From Cherax quadricarinatus (taxonomy: Eukaryota; Arthropoda; Malacostraca; Decapoda; Parastacidae): a DNA stretch of 64,000 nt. Where the stretch lies: the NCBI RefSeq assembly GCF_038502225.1, contig NC_091307.1:23640115-23704114 (forward strand). The letters are read 5' to 3'. Under the pieces are notes generated by a model. That model ran no database searches. It was not told the DNA's origin and saw nothing but the letters and a program-made list of their open reading frames with translations. The position numbers and the translations under genes were made by a program. This document shows, in pieces, positions 28,532 to 39,169 of the stretch (its first letter is position 1; each line of letters opens with the position of its first letter).

Positions 28532-28869
28532 ATTACTTGGTTGAGACAGCCGTACTCAGGAAGTACTTGGTTGAGACAGCCGTACTCAGGAAGTACTTGC
28601 TTGAGACAGCCGTACCCAGGAAGTACTTGGTTGAGACAGCCGTACTATGGAAGTACTTGGTTGAGACAGCCGTACCCAGGAAGTACTTGGTTGAGACAGC
28701 CGTACTATGGAAGTACTTGGTTGAGACAGCCGTACTGTGGAAGTACTTGGTTGAGACAGCCGTACTATGGAAGTACTTGGTTGAGACAGCCGTACTATGG
28801 AAGTACTTGGTTGAGACAGCCGTACTGTGGAAGTACTTGGTTGAGACAGCCGTACTCTGAAAGTACTCA
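28532..28869. repeat. 30-bp minisatellite
   Basis: About 11 units of TACTTGGTTGAGACAGCCGT with ACTATGGAAG or ACCCAGGAAG. The unit length is a multiple of three, so repeats such as VETAVLRKYL appear open in several frames. There is no evidence of translation. Confidence 0.96.
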
Positions 28870-29013
28870 CTGTTTCAGTGATAAATAAATATGGAATATA
28901 CTCAGGTCTGATCCAACAAAGGAAAGAGAGAGACAGAGAGTAGCTCCAATATCCTGTATCAAGAAACCAGAGTTGATTTCCACTAAGTGATATATCACAA
29001 TCACTGTAGTTAC

Positions 29014-29052
<39 letters not shown>

Positions 29053-29304
29053 TGGAGGTGTCCATGGAGTGAGGTATGGTATGGGAGTATTGTGTGGTGC
29101 CACTGAAGAACCACGACCCTGGCATCAAGTCCCTGCAGACTTTCAGTAGTAATCTCAGCCTTGACTGGCATATCAGTGATCTTCTGAGTGTGTCACTGAA
29201 GTTCTTTAATAATAAAGAAGAAAACACGAGGGCGAGAACCATAATGAATTTACCTTGATCTTTCTTGTTAAATTATTGTTTGTTAAGTTTTATCCATATT
29301 CACA
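28870..29304. other. no gene assigned; includes (GA)n at 29016-29050
   Basis: The 60-codon frame 29076-29258 (SLQTFSSNLSLDWHISDLLS) ends near an AATAAAG. It has no recognised domain, so I leave it uncalled. Confidence 0.4.
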
Positions 29305-29990
29305 ACTAGAGATGCCAAGTCCATGATGATTCTCTCCAGATCACTTGTTCTCTCCAGGTTGGAATATTGTTTTACACTAACGGCACCTTTCAAGGCTGGC
29401 GCAACTTCAGACTTGGAGAATATAGAGAGCTTTCACGGCACGTAAAAGTACGATAAAACACCTTAATTACTGGGAACGGTTGAAGTCCCCTCATTAGTTC
29501 TCCTTGGAAGATCATTGATAATATACACCTGGAAAATCCTAGAGGGGCTAGTCCCAAATCTGCACACGGAAATCATTCCCTACGAAAACAAAAGACTCGG
29601 CAGGCAATGCAACACTCCCTCCCTCCACCCAATGAAAAGCGGGGGCGCCACGAGTAAGCCAAGAGACAACACAATAAGTGCCAGGGTCCCAAAACTGTTC
29701 AACTGCCTCTCAGCATACATAATGGGGATTACCAGTAGACCCCTGGCTGTCTTCAAGAGGCAGCTGGACAGGCACCTAAAGTCAGTACCTGACCAGCCGG
29801 GCTGTGGTTCGTACGTCGACTTACGTGCGGCCAGCAGTAACAGCCTGGTTGATATGGCCCTGATCCACCACGAGGCCTGGTCATAGACAGGGCCGCTGGG
29901 GTGTTAACTCCCGAAACCCCCTCCAGGTATACTCTAGGCATGACCAGGCGAGGCATGGGCATAGACCGGGCTGCGGGGGCGTTGACCCCC
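29305..29990 (+). pseudogene. old LINE family B 3' fragment
   Basis: Frame 29515-29886 encodes IIYTWKILEGLVPNLHTEII and [20 protein letters not shown]. Upstream, LEYCFTLTAPFKAG is recognisable but frameshifted. The 3' UTR with the CCAGGTATACTC tail is partly duplicated at 29940-30000. Confidence 0.85.
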
Positions 29991-31278
29991 AAAATACCCT
30001 CCAGATATACTCCAGGTATAGTGTGCAACCTTGATAGTAGTTTTAGTGTGTGAGAGCCAACACAGACTACACTGATTGTCACTGTATAAGAGACAATAAC
30101 TCTCACAAGCTACCAAGGCTGCATCTTCGTACTGCCTCTCACTTCCGGCCTCTCACTTTAATGCCTCTCACTTTCCTGCCGAGGGATCCAACATAAGCTG
30201 CTTGACGATTCTGAAGGGTCTATGGGTCTTGACCCAAGGAACAAAACCTGATCAAACTTGATTACCTTCCATTCCCCAGGCGCTGTGTGGCCTCTACGGG
30301 TTTAGCACTTCCAACTTCAAACCTCTGCCTATACCTCGCCAACAATTATGACGCAAATTCACACCTCGTCTCCAATCCCCCTTGGCAAATTTACTTCCAT
30401 TTAATATTCTTAGGGTGTTGAGAGAATGTTTTCCTTGGATCACTGGAAGGTAGAGGAGGGTGGCGGGGGGAAGTGATGGTGTCCTCTGGTGGAGATGAAG
30501 AGAAGTGTCCTTTCACTTCATCAACGTCAAACATCCGCATAACGATAACGTCGTCATTAGAAAGTGAAATGTAGTCCATTCTTCAAGCGTTGTAGTAAGA
30601 GGAGGGTAGTTACAACTCTCTGGATCAAGAAACGTTCAGGTACCTCTCCATGAAGGATTAATGTACTGTGCAGGATTACTGGTTTTGCTACAAGTATAGT
30701 ATAAATGGCAAGTATTGCCCACAGGTATGATTCAGATGGCAGGTGAACAAATGGAGTAGGAGTATAAATAAAATCATAGCTGGTATGGACAGAGAAATGA
30801 GTGAAAATGTTTGCGTGAGCAGCACCTTCCTAGTACTGGCCCAGTAGGCCTACTGCATTTTAGACAAGCATGGTGTTGTGGCAGGTGTATAGTGAAAGCT
30901 GTTAGGGAGTTGTTAGTAGCAGATGGAAACTGTGGAGGAGACCGTCTTCTATATAGTTTGTTAAAATTAGACGTTCTGTAATGATAGGTGGAGTGTGGGT
31001 AACGAGTGTAGAAAGGGAGGTGTGGAGTGGCAGACGATAGAGAGTGGGAGGGAGGGAAGATTGGAGAAGCGACTCCTCGGTGAGTGTAGTGATAAAGGCT
31101 ATTTTAAGCGGTGGGAGTGATACTTGCCCAGGGTAAACGTGACCACCGCCGTGTTTGAAACACACTCAAGTCGCTGCTGTATTTGAGGCTCCCACGACTC
31201 TCAAAGCAGAGATGGCGTCGTGCCTTACTTACCTGTACCGGTGCACCTAGTTCACTCAGGTTGAACTCTGGTTTAGCA
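29991..31278. other. no gene assigned
   Basis: Mostly unique sequence. It includes a minus-strand AGCGCTAAACCC-family fragment at about 30245-30325 (CCCCAGGCGCTGTGTGGCCT, then ACGGGTTTAGCAC). Two small minus-strand frames (30391-30579 and 30902-31165) lack domain or splice support. Confidence 0.45.
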
Positions 31279-31385
31279 GTCAGTAGCTAGATGGGTAAGC
31301 GCGTGTAGCGCACTTCGGTGGGTTTACAGGTTTAGCGCTTCTTCGTGAATATACTAGCGCAAATAATTACCCATCTAGTTACTAT
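31279..31385. mobile_element. short palindromic element (MITE-like)
   Basis: AGTAGCTAGATGGGTAA at 31282-31298 is mirrored by TTACCCATCTAGTTACT at 31367-31383, a 17-bp inverted repeat with one mismatch around a roughly 70-bp core that includes GGTTTAGCGCTTC. The size and terminal inverted repeats suggest a non-autonomous DNA element. No transposase is visible. Confidence 0.45.
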
Positions 31386-31441
31386 TCACAACACGAGTAC
31401 ACAACCTGACTGAGAAAGCAAAGCTATTGTAATTCACAGCG

Positions 31442-31550
31442 TTATGATGGTACATTCCCACACCTGCACCATGATGGTACATTCCCACACCTGCACCATG
31501 ATGGTACATTCCCACACCTGCACCATGATGGTGCATTCCCACACCTGCAC
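31442..31550. repeat. 27-bp tandem repeat, four units
   Basis: Units of ATGATGGTACATTCCCACAC plus CTGCACC, with one A/G difference in the fourth unit. Confidence 0.95.
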
Positions 31551-31847
31551 CACTGTACCACTAAAGCAGTCATCAGGTGCCTGACCATGGCACGATCAGC
31601 AGTCAGAGGTCGAACATTCACTATTTCTTGCCCTAAACAACCTACACGGATTTAGTATTTCACTAAATATAATTCATGAAAGATTAGATTAGATTTTGCC
31701 ACCGAAGTGGCTAGTTTATTGTGCACCCCATATCCATCCTGTGGACGGTAGCGCGAGAGCATATGGATACACAAAAGGCCTAGGAACTAGGCCCCAAAGG
31801 GTTAACAGGAATACATATGGATTTATATCTACATATCTATAGTTCAC

Positions 31848-33068
31848 TTATCTGTTACAAGCAAATTTAGGAAATTTGCTTAGTATATCTGGTATCTTAT
31901 TTTCATTAATAAGATATCTTGACATGTCACATAGGTTATTATACTGTCTGTCTCTGTATTCCTCAATGAGTGGACAATTAAGCACATAGTGTTCAAGAGA
32001 GTGACCATATGCCTGATCACATAATTTACATTTAGTTTGATCATCATCTGTGTGTCTCCCAAACTGCCAGAAGTACTTGTAACCAAGCCTAAGCCTGGCC
32101 ACTACAACATCAGTCAGTCTGTTCACATTGCAAGTTGCTCCATAAACATACTTATCTACGTTCATGTTATCATAGTGGGTTATAGATCTACTCAGGCTTC
32201 TAACTGCATTCCTATAATAACAATCATTTTCATTATTTACTTCTCTCCTAATATTATTGCTAATGCTAGACACAGTTATACCAAAGTTATATTCTACATT
32301 CTCCTTCTGGGTACTCTTCTTGGCTAACATATCAACTTTATCATGAAGGAGTAATCCAATGTGTGATGGGATCCATAGCAATTGTACATTAATTCCTTTG
32401 TCCCTAATTTTTGAGTATCTATACCTGGCTTCTCCAATGAGCATGTTGTTGGAGTCATTATATGAGTCAAGAGCCTTCAATGATGACATAGAATCAGTAA
32501 TGATGACAGAGTCAAGCTCAGTGTCATAGGTTAGCTTTAGCGCCATTGGGATTGCAAACAATTCAGTTTGCAGTGTAGACGCCCAGTTGTTAATTCTTAT
32601 GCCTAACTCAACAAATTTATTATCGTTCTTAACTAGGGAGGTGGCAACAAGAGCAGATGCAGCCCTGCCAGAAGACTCGTGTTTAGATCCATCAGTGTAT
32701 ATAACTTGTGATAACTTATTACTACCAGCTAGATGAGAAATTTCTTCTTGAGCAGTTGCTCTAACAAGAGATTTAATGAAGGGATTACTAGCAATGAGCT
32801 TCTTGGGAGGGACTTGTAGGTATGTGATATTAAATGAACACATCTTCCATGGAGGGGTGAAATGCTCTTGTTGCCTACAGTGATACAGTTCATGCAGGTT
32901 ATAAAACTTAATGCAATTGCACGTTTTCACAATCCATTTAGATCTGTGTGTATTTACCTCTAGACACTTGGTAAGATTCACTGTGACAGTGTCTGGTTCG
33001 TTTCTCAACATTCTAATACCGAGTACAGTGTTAATTTCAACAATCCTATCACTGATTAGAAATACCAA
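31848..33068 (-). pseudogene. RNase H and C-terminal knuckle of I-like LINE ORF2
   Basis: 406 codons. RNase H acidic residues are visible in order: VIYTDGSKHES (Asp), LQTELFAIP (Glu), VIITDSMSSLKA (Asp) and the final HDKVDMLAKK (Asp). The C-terminus has KCKLCDQAYGHSLEHYVLNC, a C-x2-C-x7-H-x4-C-like knuckle common in non-LTR ORF2 proteins. It is frameshifted relative to the RT, and the copy at 24862-25860 shares it almost exactly. Confidence 0.88.
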
Positions 33069-34845
33069 GCTCCTTCCTCATGTTAAGAACTTTTGTAGAT
33101 CTGGGACAGCCAAGAATAATCCTGAGAGCTTCATTTTGCATTAACTCCAAGGGTCGGAGAGAACTTTCTCTAGCTAATATCAACATGGGAGCAGCATAAT
33201 CAATTAAGGACCTAACATAGGCTATGTACATCATTCTCACGATTCTCACATTAGCACCATAGTTGGGATTGTAGCCAGCAACAGCTTTGAGAGCATTTAG
33301 CCTAGCTTTACATTTCTTGTTTAGTTGTGGTATAGTGGATTTGTTAAAGGGTACATCTACACCAAGATATCTGTAAGTTTTAACGTAGCTAATGATTTCA
33401 CCCTGCAAATAGATGGGTGGGGGATGTCGTTTGCTTGTTAATATCTTTGTTTTAGAGGAAGATATTATGAGGCCTAGTCGATTACAAATTGCTTGAACTT
33501 CATTAAGAATGATATTCATCTTCTTATGCCCTGTTGTATGGATCATGATATCATCAGCATAGCTTATAGCTATATGTTTAGGTGAGGCAGGTAGAGCATT
33601 TAGGAGAGCATTAATCAGAATATTAAATAGCATGGGACTAAGAACTCCTCCCTGCGGTGTACCTAAAGACATTTCTTTAGAATCACTTCTGAAGCCTTGG
33701 TAAAGGACAGAGGATACTCTATTTGACAGGTATCCTATTATCCAGCAGAGTAAGCTATCACCAATATTCATTTTGGCTAGTTCATGTAGTATAACGGTTC
33801 TGTTCGCAATATCAAATGCAGATTTTAGATCAAGAAAAGTGGTAAAACTAGTAGAGGTGTGTGCAGTGAGAAAGGTGGAAATACAGTTCTGCACACTTTT
33901 ACCTTTCATGAACCCATAGAGGTAGGGGGAAAGTTGATGTCTGATTCTATAGTACAGTCTGTTAAGCATTATTCTTTCAAAAGTTTTACAAAGACAACTA
34001 GTTAAGGTGATCGGCCTAAATGTATCAGGCTGTTGGGGCTTAGGGATAGGCACAATGAGACTATTGGTCCAGGAAGTAGGAAGAACGCCCTCAATGTAAC
34101 TGAGATTATACAGTGCCAACAGAGGGTTATCAGGCACGTGCCTTAGAGTTCTGAGAATATCATAGGTTATACCATCCTCTCCAGGAGCAGTTGATCGACC
34201 TTTGGTTAATGCATTATCTAATTCATACTCGGTAAAGAGGCAATCACTCTCATCAATATTTTGGCTCATAAAATTAATCAGTTTCAACATTTCTTCAGAA
34301 GTACTCTCTAAATTTTTTCTAATATGAGATGGAAGGTTTTCATGCCTGGATGTTTTGGACCAGTCATTTATGAGGTCATTAGCTTTTTCAAGAGGAAAGG
34401 GATGAGCAACATTGCCAGTCTTTTTCCTGGTTATTTTATTTATACCTTTCCAAGCCAAACTCAAAGGGGTGGACCTATTTAATCCACTAACAAACTGTTC
34501 CCATTCCTGTTGCCTAAGTTCTTCCTTTCTATTCCTTGCATTTGTTAGTGCAGCTTGGAACGTTCTGAGCAGGTCTGGGGTTCTACATTCACGGTATGCT
34601 TTACCAATCCTCCTAGCTGCATGTGTTAGATTGCGCAGCTGTGGATCATTATAGTATTTACATTGGTTTTTGTTATTTATAGTGGAGGGTCTTTGTTTCC
34701 TATTCCTGCCCACTTGATCTGTGAGAACACTCTCAATAGTGGTAATTAAATCATCATTAAATTTTTGTGTGCCAGTGGGCTCGTAATTCTTATACCATTG
34801 ATCCAAGTGGTTAATAAAGTTAAAAAGAGGAAAGAGAAGAGGGTA
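33049..34845 (-). pseudogene. reverse transcriptase part of I-like LINE ORF2
   Basis: Reads FNDDLITTIESVL at its start, then the RT: LIVPIPKPQQPDTFRPITL, YGFMKGKSVQNC, FLDLKSAFDIAN (motif A), SLGTPQGGVLSPMLF (motif B), AISYADDIMIHTT (motif C). The frame stops at 33049 after KELGISNQ, while the downstream RNase H frame begins within the same 20 bases in another phase. That is a single-base frameshift splitting one original ORF2. The open frame physically extends to 35100 but the first roughly 85 codons are minisatellite, not LINE. Confidence 0.88.
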
Positions 34846-34889
34846 AAGACGAAGTAAAAATCCTCGTGTCAATACGCGTGTGGACGTGA

Positions 34890-35095
34890 ACCCGACTATC
34901 CCGGGTTCGAACCCGGAATGATGGCGAGTTTGAAGCCGGGATGGCGGTGGGTTTGAAGCCGGAATGGAGGCGGGTTTGAAGCCGGAATGGAGGCGGGTTT
35001 GAAGCCGGAATTGAGGCGGGTTTGAAGCCGGAGTGGCGGTGGGTTTGAAGCCGGAATGGCGGCGGGTTTGAAACCGGAATGCTGGGGAGTTCGAA
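34890..35095. repeat. 23-bp minisatellite
   Basis: About eight units of GAAGCCGGAATGGCGGCGGG plus TTT. The outermost units read GGTTCGAACCC, identical to a tRNA T-arm/B-box core. The resulting ASNPPxFRLQT frames are artefacts. Confidence 0.9.
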
Positions 35096-35099
35096 CCCA

Positions 35100-35449
35100 C
35101 GTGACGTCTTGTTTACACAATACGTCAGGATGACGAAAGTGAGGAGTCTGAGTGTGAATATGTAGAACAATGAATGGAAATCAGAGGTGGGCCACCATTA
35201 GTGAAAGCAAGTGTCTGAACGTTGGCACAGCGAGGTGCTGCATGTAGCCAGAAACACTGTTGTTGTTGTTTGTAGTGTGTGTGCTATTTATTACCATGCT
35301 TTCTTTCTAGTGTTACTGTTAACAGTGTTCTTGCTGCTGATGCTGTCATTACTGTTGTTTTTTCCAACATTACCAACTTAATTGGTTTTACTTTTTCTCC
35401 TGACTGCTGTATGATTTGCTCTTCATACTATCTACTGTGATGGAGATAA
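35100..35449. other. no gene seen
   Basis: Unique, T-rich sequence without a domain or repeat that I can recognise. Confidence 0.5.
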
Positions 35450-35597
<148 letters not shown>

Positions 35598-35739
35598 CCC
35601 CGCTACAACTACTATTATTACAGGTATATATAACCAGCATTAAAGCTGCGTGTGCCACCACTAGACGCACTACTAGTACAACTTTCTATTACGTTGAAAT
35701 GTGACCGTTTCTTGCCAGTATGATTTTTCGCTTGTGTAC

Positions 35740-35850
35740 ACGTGTGTGCGTACCTGTACTCACTTATTTGTGGTTGCAGGGGACGATTCACAGCTCTTGG
35801 CCCCGCCTCTTCGCTAGTCTCTACTAGGTCTACTCTCTCCCTCCTCCCTC
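35740..35850 (-). pseudogene. CR1-like LINE 3' tail fragment
   Basis: GTACTCACTTATTTGTGGTT, then CACAGCTCTTGGCCCCGCC, matches the 3' UTR of the copy at 41047-42105. Only the tail is present. Confidence 0.7.
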
Positions 35851-36119
35851 CTATCGTACATGTGTGTGCATACATGTGTATATGTCCATACATGTGTATA
35901 TGTCCATACATATAATCACATGAACAAAATTTGTACTCATGACTTCCCATCTGTTACAGTTAATCGTACAAGTTTTAACAATTTATCAGGGGTTTAAAAA
36001 CTATTTCGACTACTGTCACTCACTAGTCATCTCCCACTCCATTACTGACTGCGTCTCTTACTGTTCCTTCTACCTTGCTAATTGAGCACTTCGTAGTTGT
36101 TGCTTCTTGTTCTTGCCTT

Positions 36120-36205
36120 TTGTCATATTCAGGGTGAAGGGCTAAGCCCGTAGGAGTCATTCAGCGCCTGGGCAACGGGAGGTAATTAGGTTTGATGCAC
36201 CGCTT
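36120..36205 (+). mobile_element. AGCGCTAAACCC-family dispersed repeat
   Basis: GGGCTAAGCCCGTAGGAGTC, then CAGCGCCTGGG and GGAGGTAATTAGGTTTGAT. The same ordered blocks recur at many places in the window. It is non-coding and its class is unknown. Confidence 0.55.
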
Positions 36206-36459
36206 GGTGTGTATTCACTGAGACACACATCGTAGCTTATGTATACAGGAATACACACCGAGAGATGTGTATCTGTGTATATAGACAGAGATGCATCTCT
36301 CGGTGTGTCTACACATAGATACCCAGTTCTCGGTGTATTTACGCAGATACATAATTACTGATGTATATATAGACATACACAACTCTCGGTATATATACAG
36401 ATATACATACTTCTCGTTGTAATTTCACACACATACCCCTCGGTGAATGTACACAGATG

Positions 36460-36838
36460 CACACCTTTGTAACTTGCCATGATTGTGACCAGATCTACCT
36501 GGAGTTCATTACCTTTGTAACTTGTTCAACTCTCAAAACTGTGGGGTCCAGTCCCTGGACCCATTATGTACCTCTGTAAAATTTTGACTACCGCCCACAG
36601 GATGGGTATGTGGTGACTACCACCCACAGGATGGGTATGTGGTGACTACCGCCTGCAGGATGGGTATGTGGTGACTACCGCCCACAGGATGGGTATGTGG
36701 TGACTACCGCCCACAGGATGGGTATGTGGTGACTACCGCCCACAGGATGGGTATGTGGTGACTACCACCCACAGGATGGGTATGTGGTGACTACCGCCCA
36801 CAGGATGGGTATGTGGTGTATAATAAAGATATTAACCT
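36460..36838 (+). mobile_element. I-like family 2 LINE 3' end with internal 29-bp amplification
   Basis: Begins AACTTGCCATGATTGTGACC, continues with GTCCAGTCCCTGGACCC, then has eight copies of a 29-bp unit GACTACCGCCCACAGGATGG plus GTATGTGGT (36585-36815), and ends GTGTATAATAAAGATATTAA. The single-copy state at 40930-40970 shows that the unit was amplified in place. Confidence 0.85.
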
Positions 36839-36984
36839 AACTACTGTAATTACACACCTTTCGGTGTATATCTTGTACACTGATAGATACACACTTCTAG
36901 GTGTATAAGGGATTCACACCTGTCGGTGAATATACAATGACAGACACATCTCTACTTGTATATACACAGATATTCAGCTGATCT

Positions 36985-37050
36985 GCACTTTCAGTGATAT
37001 GCTTGGTGTAATGCTTACCCTTAGGGCTTTTTTCTTGTCCGGGGTATGTA
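36985..37050 (-). pseudogene. tiny CR1-like LINE relic
   Basis: GATATGCTTGGTGTAATGCT and the following CTTACCCTTAGG resemble the AGATATGCTTGGTGTTATAC block of the copy at 41690. Confidence 0.45.
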
Positions 37051-37317
37051 GCCATGTGAATAATAACATATCTAAGGATATGCAGCTTATACTTTCTCCC
37101 ACAGAATATATATACCTTGAAGGGTGTATTTCTCTCAGTGTATATATGCTGAGAGTTTACTTTAATCCACAGTTTAAAAAATAAAGTATTCTTGTCTAGT
37201 GGTGCGGCCTTAATGACCCTTGTGTCGTTGATAGGCTTTAAACCCCCATTACCCAATCAATTTCCTCTAATGACCTGTAGTAACATGCAGTATTTGTGAC
37301 TAGTGTCGTTGTTGTTG

Positions 37318-37420
37318 TTATTTCAATAGGTTTGTTATGCACCCCAGACTCATGGTGTGGGTTGTAGGCAAAAGATTACAGAGACACATAATAGGTCTAG
37401 GGACTGTGCCCCAAAGTCCT
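37318..37420 (-). mobile_element. I-like family 2 LINE 3'-end fragment next to the CSP gene
   Basis: On the minus strand: ACTTTGGGGCACAGTCCCTA, CTCTGTAATCTTTTGCCTAC, GGGGTGCATAACAAACC. It is diverged and ends about 64 bp before the CSP start codon. Confidence 0.7.
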
Positions 37421-37483
37421 GATAGCTATGCAAGTTACCCTGACAATGAACAATACATTTACAAGTTTATGATCTGGTTACAG

Positions 37484-38228
37484 ATGCGGTGTGCACTGTT
37501 GGTGCTATGTGTGGTGGCGTGGATGTATGTGGACAGTAGCCAGGCACAAAGAAAAAATTTCAGGATTCCATCACGGGTAGAGCTGGAGGTGGCACTCAAC
37601 AACCCTGACACCGTTGACAAAGCTCTGGCTTGCATCGAGGGTCGTCCATGTCACTTACCGGACACCTATGCTCCGCTCCTGCGCAGTAAGTCACTCTTCT
37701 CTTTGGCTTACGCTAGATCCGTAGGGGTCAGACAGTGCCTTGGAAATATAAGGTAATCAGGTTTGATCATAGGAATGGGAGAGTAACTCAAATTCCCTAG
37801 ATAAAAAGGCATTCACCAGCATCACTGTACTGGATTCCTCAGTCTACAGTACAACATAATCTACACTTACATGTGCCTATGACATCTGTGTGCCCTTAAG
37901 GCCATTTAAAACTTTGTTTATGGACATTAAACTTAAATAAAACCTACTCCCCGGTTTGTGTTTATCAGTGGTTTATACATATTTTGAGATTTTCATAGCG
38001 ACAGTGTATATTGGTGAAAGTAGGAGGTACGAGTTGGTAATGACTGGTATAACTGCTCTTACAGACTTGGGTCCCGAGCTGATCCGGAGACGTGAGTGCC
38101 CTGCCAGACTGTGTACCCCAGAACAAGCCAGGGAAGCAAAATGGCTCATCGTCCAGATCCAGAAGAGATACCCAAGAAAATTCTACGCTACCGTCAACAG
38201 ACTTGCCGCAAGGGATCCCTATTTCTGA
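37484..38228 (+). CDS. chemosensory protein (OS-D/CSP family), two exons
   Basis: Exon 1 is 37484-37685 and exon 2 is 38065-38228, joined across a GTAAGT...TTACAG intron (37686-38064) in phase 1. The product is 121 residues. An N-terminal signal peptide (MRCALLVLCVVAWMYVDSSQ-A) predicts secretion. The mature chain contains NNPDTVDKALACIEGRPC, PDTYAPLLR|NLGPELIRRREC and PARLCTPEQ, giving four cysteines spaced C-x5-C-x22-C-x4-C, and it ends KFYATVNRLAARDPYF. Insect CSPs are about 110-130 residues with C-x6-C-x18-C-x2-C, a similar acidic-helical order and an intron one nucleotide past a conserved basic codon. Here the intron lies one base past an Arg codon at the equivalent place. Family members bind small hydrophobic ligands extracellularly. 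The looser cysteine spacing suggests a diverged crustacean member. The AG just before the ATG may be a splice acceptor for an upstream 5' UTR exon. Confidence 0.85.
37700..37840 (+). mobile_element. AGCGCTAAACCC-family repeat inside the CSP intron
   Basis: GATCCGTAGGGGTCAGACAG, AAGGTAATCAGGTTTGATCA and CAAATTCCCTAGATAAAAAG match the block order of the other copies. It lies wholly within the intron. Confidence 0.55.
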
Positions 38229-39169
38229 GTACAACACAGTATTTATTAATAACACTCATAGCTTCTAAGTTAATTTTTTTTAATCAGCAAGGATAAATGT
38301 GCATCAGAAAATGCACAATACACGAAGGAATTAATGTTAATGTGTAGCCACGAGTTCTAAAGTTAAGCTTAGAGTCGGCTGGTCCTGACTACCACAATCA
38401 CACATTTGTGCGTCCTCTTAGTTACTATTATATTCATGCAGCACCTGGGGAATGGGAGGTAATCAGGTTTCACCTGAGGAAGTGTAGCTCCTTTCTCCAA
38501 CGCTCTTCACAAGCATCAAGGGAACTCATCATCCCTTGGAAGGTTCACTGGTAGTGTTGTGGCCATAAGAGAAGGTTTTGTTGTTATATATAGTGCAGAA
38601 GTGAGTCACAGGTACATTACAAACAGGAATTGCATGAGTATCATTGTTCTGCTGTTATGTCATGTTTTGATCAACTCTATATAATTTAATAAACAAAATT
38701 ACATTGTCAAATGTATCTTTAACTGTAGACTAACAACCATCAGTGATTAAGGCAAATTATAACTTGTTTATGGAGTGCTATATTATTATTGTAATATTCG
38801 TATACCAGGGGATAAAGTGTGGCTTATATAATGAAATAACCAGTTTGATAATAAAAACAATAAAAGAACTGTGTTTACTGTTCCTGTATTTTAGTGTAGT
38901 AAAATACTATAAGCACAAGATGTATTAACTGCACCATGGTCTTAAGGTCTAGGTTTTAATTAAGGGCGGGACGAGACCTATGACAAATGTTAACACCAGC
39001 TACCCATGTTAACTTTACAGTGGATACGTGAAATTAGTCAGCTGCTGTGTATCACACCCTGGAAGAGGGCCTAAGTACCCCAAAGGAATTCCACCTGTAC
39101 ACTATTTGTCTTTCTTGGGTTATCCCTGAATATTAGCCAACCGTGATGAACAGAGCTCAACATGGCAGT
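38229..39169. other. CSP 3' UTR and intergenic sequence
   Basis: Contains an AGCGCTAAACCC-family copy at about 38435-38555 (CACCTGGGGAATGGGAGGTA). No further coding exon is recognised. Confidence 0.5.
38688..38693 (+). terminator. candidate polyadenylation signal for the CSP gene
   Basis: AATAAA about 460 bp after the stop codon. Another candidate, AATAAA within AACAATAAAAGAAC, lies near 38858. The choice between them is open. Confidence 0.35.

Larger units (their letters stand above)
31690..34845 (-). mobile_element. RNase-H-bearing LINE, I-like family 1 (5'-truncated)
   Basis: A minus-strand unit comprising the RT (to 33049), RNase H plus a C-terminal zinc knuckle (33068 to 31848) and a short 3' UTR ending near 31690 with the GTGCACAATAAA-type terminus. 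The upstream endonuclease and ORF1 are missing, and the 5' end adjoins the 23-bp minisatellite. RT followed by RNase H in one ORF is typical of the I/Jockey-related groups. I call it I-like without claiming a clade. Confidence 0.85.
36205..37160. repeat. degenerate roughly 40-bp repeats interrupted by LINE 3' end
   Basis: Diverged units around CTCTCGGTGTATATACACAG at 36205-36450 resume at 36840-36960 and 37080-37160. The LINE fragment at 36460-36838 lies between, so it inserted into a pre-existing array. Confidence 0.5.

Noticed and set aside
29076..29258. 60-codon plus-strand frame near an AATAAAG as a terminal exon
   Set aside because: No upstream exon or acceptor I can defend, and the AATAAA lies inside the frame.
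30391..30579. 62-codon minus-strand frame as a small gene
   Set aside because: No domain, no splice signals at its ends, and composition biased by a C-rich tract.
32037..32327. Plus-strand frame over the RNase H region
   Set aside because: Shadow of the minus-strand RNase H frame. The same shadow occurs in the inverted copy at 25213-25500.
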